Shown here: positions 62,299 through 64,000 of the stretch, piece by piece | How the letters are laid out: each line of letters opens with the position of its first letter | Numbering within the stretch: position 1 is the stretch's first letter | Source: Mesorhizobium sp. Root554 | Lineage (GTDB): Bacteria; Pseudomonadota; Alphaproteobacteria; Rhizobiales; Rhizobiaceae | DNA: 64,000 bases | NCBI RefSeq assembly: GCF_001427025.1 | Contig: NZ_LMGA01000001.1 | Coordinates: 3,575,697 to 3,639,696 of the forward strand | Direction of reading: 5' to 3' | The notes under the pieces: generated by a model | What the model was told of the DNA's origin: nothing | Seen by the model: only the letters and a program-made list of their open reading frames with translations | The model's database searches: none | Program-made: the position numbers and the translations under genes

Positions 62299-63441
62299 GT
62301 GCTCGGCAGAACAGAACAGGCCTGTATTACAGGCGTCGGCAATACCGAATATCGCAAGAAGATCGACCGCCCGGCAGAGATTCTGGCGATCGAAGCCGTG
62401 CTGGCGGCGGCTGCCGACGCGGGCATCGATCCGAAGCAGATCGACGGGATAATCCCCTATCCGGGCCATATCGGTGACGACGTCATCCAGGCGGAGCTGG
62501 GTCTGAACCCGCGTTTTCGCGTCATGATCGACATGGGTGGCTGCAGCGCTGTGTCGGCGCTTCGGGTCGCCGCGATGGCGGTGCTGAGCGGCGCGGCCAA
62601 TCATGTGCTGCTGTTCCGCGGTCTCAAGGGAAGCTCCGGAGCACGCAAGGCCGACCGCCCGTCCTTCCTGCCCGGACAGCCTTTCCGCCGCCACCTTGAA
62701 TATGTGTACGGCATGAATACGCCGGCACAGCGCTATGCGGTGCTGTGCCAGCGATACAAGCATGAATACGGGCTGGAACGCCGCACGCTCGGCGAGATCG
62801 CGCTTGCCGCCCGCACCCATGCCAACCTGAACCCCAATGCGCAGATGCATGGGCGCGATCTGACCATGGACGACTATCTCGGCGGGCGGCTGATCGCCGA
62901 TCCCTACACGCTTTTCGACTGTTGCCTTGAAACCGACGGAGCCAGCGCGGTCATCGTCTCCGCCCGCAACGAGGCACGCGACATCCGCATCCTTTCGGTT
63001 GCCGAAGCGCAAGGCGCTTCTCCCGACGATACATCCAATCGCGATCCGTTTCTGGACATCGGGCTGACGCAGGCAGCCAACCAGGTCTGGAACGACCTTG
63101 GCATGGGGCCGCAGGATATGGACGCGGCGATGGTCTACGATTGCTTCACCTTCGAGGTGCTGCATCAGCTTGAGGAAGCGGGCTTTGCAAAACATGGCGA
63201 AGGCGCCGCCCTGGTCGCCGACGGTGGCATCCGGCTGGGCGGAAAGCTGCCGGTCAACACGCATGGCGGGATGCTGTCGGAGGCGCACCAGGCGGGTCTC
63301 AACCACGTCGTCGAGGCCGTGCGCCAATTGCGCGGCGAATGCGGCGTCCGCCAGGTCGAAAACGCCCGCCTTGTCGCCGTGACCGGCTGGGGACAACTGG
63401 GCGACGGCAGCTTCGCCGTGCTGGGAGGACAGAATGTTTGA
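62299..63441 (+). CDS. Thiolase-like protein (SCP2/Ltp2 type)
   Basis: The 380-residue thiolase-fold protein starts ACITGVGNTEYRKKIDRP and has DMGGCSAVSALRVAA at the nucleophile position, MVYDCFTFEVLHQLEEAGFA and NTHGGMLSEAHQAG. Members partnered with a DUF35 protein, as here, include the Ltp2 retro-aldolases of steroid side-chain breakdown, so cleavage of a beta-hydroxyacyl-CoA is as likely as thiolysis. GTG 62299 follows GAGGAGG. It overlaps the DUF35 gene by 8 bases. Confidence 0.9.
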   Translation: MLGRTEQACITGVGNTEYRKKIDRPAEILAIEAVLAAAADAGIDPKQIDGIIPYPGHIGDDVIQAELGLNPRFRVMIDMGGCSAVSALRVAAMAVLSGAANHVLLFRGLKGSSGARKADRPSFLPGQPFRRHLEYVYGMNTPAQRYAVLCQRYKHEYGLERRTLGEIALAARTHANLNPNAQMHGRDLTMDDYLGGRLIADPYTLFDCCLETDGASAVIVSARNEARDIRILSVAEAQGASPDDTSNRDPFLDIGLTQAANQVWNDLGMGPQDMDAAMVYDCFTFEVLHQLEEAGFAKHGEGAALVADGGIRLGGKLPVNTHGGMLSEAHQAGLNHVVEAVRQLRGECGVRQVENARLVAVTGWGQLGDGSFAVLGGQNV

Positions 63442-63868
63442 ACTTGATCAGGTCCCGGTCCCGGACCTTGGCAATCCGAATTTCGCGCCTTTCTGGGAGG
63501 GAACCCGCGCCGGGGAGTTGAGGATCCAGAAATGCAGCCGTTGCGATGCTCATCGCTGGCCGCCACGCATCACCTGCCGGAACTGCGGGTCGACCGATGT
63601 CGAATGGACGCGCGTCGAGCCGCGCGGAACGCTCTATACTTTCACGATCGTCGGCCGCCCCACGGCAAAAGGATACCCGTCCGTGCCCTACACGGTGGGG
63701 TTCGTGACGCTCGACCAGGCGCCCCGGGTGCGCATCGTTGGCAATGTGGTCGAGATCGATCCATCGGCCGTGACAATCGGCATGGCGCTCAAGGGCCGCT
63801 TCGTGCCAGCCGGGCCAGACGGTGAGATGACGCTCATTCACTGGTCGCCGGCAGAGGCCGGAGCCTGA
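63434..63868 (+). CDS. DUF35 OB-fold protein with zinc ribbon
   Basis: The 144-residue protein has an N-terminal helix (FAPFWEGTRAGELRIQKC), a zinc ribbon (CSRCDAHRWPPRITCRNCGS) and a C-terminal OB fold (GTLYTFTIVGRPT, LKGRFVPAG). DUF35 proteins are obligate partners of thiolase-like enzymes and may position the CoA substrate. The 8-base overlap with the thiolase gene supports a complex. Confidence 0.93.
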   Translation: MFELDQVPVPDLGNPNFAPFWEGTRAGELRIQKCSRCDAHRWPPRITCRNCGSTDVEWTRVEPRGTLYTFTIVGRPTAKGYPSVPYTVGFVTLDQAPRVRIVGNVVEIDPSAVTIGMALKGRFVPAGPDGEMTLIHWSPAEAGA

Positions 63869-63893
63869 GGGCTGGCCAAAAGGGAGGTAAGAG

Positions 63894-64000
63894 ATGGACG
63901 GACTGCTCTACAGCAAGGTCGAGGACAGAGGCCGTATCCGGATCGTGACGATCAACCGGCCGGAAGTGGCGAACGCGCTCAACCGGGAAGCCAGCCACGA
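63894..64000 (+). CDS. Enoyl-CoA hydratase/isomerase family protein (3' partial)
   Basis: Only the first 35 codons are in the window: MDGLLYSKVEDRGRIRIVTI then NRPEVANALN, the standard opening of the crotonase fold. AGGGAGGT lies at a good distance. It continues the CoA-thioester operon and would hydrate an enoyl-CoA to the hydroxyacyl-CoA that the thiolase-like enzyme cleaves. Confidence 0.85.
   Translation, partial: MDGLLYSKVEDRGRIRIVTINRPEVANALNREASH

Noticed and set aside
1..64000. CRISPR arrays, tRNA or rRNA genes and intact insertion sequences
   Set aside because: Looked for by eye throughout; no regularly spaced repeats, cloverleaf-like ends or transposase ORFs with terminal repeats were found.

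Overview
The window looks like a high-GC alphaproteobacterial chromosome of the Rhizobiales, most like Mesorhizobium, Aminobacter and their relatives. The evidence is the C4-type hemA, repeated rhizobial ABC operons, a DUF6460 membrane protein, GGAAC-N16-CGTT stress promoters of the EcfG type, a tripartite tricarboxylate transporter, and dense ATGA-coupled operons. No tRNA, rRNA, CRISPR array or intact insertion sequence was seen. The lineage is an inference from gene style, not from a marker phylogeny.

Layout. 1-1.6 kb: end of a phosphonate operon (phnM, phnN). 1.7-7.5 kb: DapA-like aldolase/lyase, GntR regulator and a complete sugar-type ABC importer. 7.6-12.4 kb: a small stress gene, then a TetR regulator divergent from a three-subunit molybdenum hydroxylase (2Fe-2S, FAD plus 4Fe-4S, Mo). 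12.4-18.0 kb: the most interesting locus. It has four tiny genes, each with its own near-identical 63-bp promoter and its own terminator. They encode acidic double-glycine-type leaders with only 4-7 residues after the predicted cut. A short membrane-fusion protein, a C39-peptidase ABC exporter and a nucleotidyltransferase follow. 18.1-33.6 kb: mostly housekeeping genes (HDAC-like deacetylase, MATE pump, pyrD, SSF-type hybrid kinase and LuxR-type response regulator, mscL, two aminotransferases, hemA, galE, YciE-like ferritin). 34.5-38.9 kb: an accessory island with two large NTP_transf_5-like proteins and a sugar-type epimerase, including an AT-rich stretch. 39.3-45.1 kb: GH51 arabinofuranosidase with its own ABC importer. 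45.4-51.9 kb: LysR regulator divergent from a lactonase, an Ssu/Tau-type ABC importer and two dehydrogenases. 52.1-64.0 kb: a LacI-controlled carboxylate region. A leftward operon holds TctCBA, an FAH-family hydrolase, an aldo/keto reductase and a nitroreductase-like protein. A rightward operon holds an ADP-forming acyl-CoA ligase, a thiolase-like protein, a DUF35 protein and an enoyl-CoA hydratase.

How parts work together. The 12.4-18 kb locus reads as a self-contained peptide system: several individually promoted precursors, one processing exporter, and one enzyme with a possible PqqD-like precursor-binding tail. The predicted products (LHATSLG, NHPKI, SHAI, GHII) all carry His at position 2, which suggests a secreted signal, metal ligand or modified micro-peptide rather than a classical bacteriocin. 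The LacI region has two near-identical palindromic operators, one between the divergent operons and one before the acyl-CoA ligase. This supports coordinated uptake, CoA activation and chain cleavage of one organic acid. Three genes with GGAAC-type promoters (7.6, 32.9 and 33.2 kb) point to a general stress regulon.
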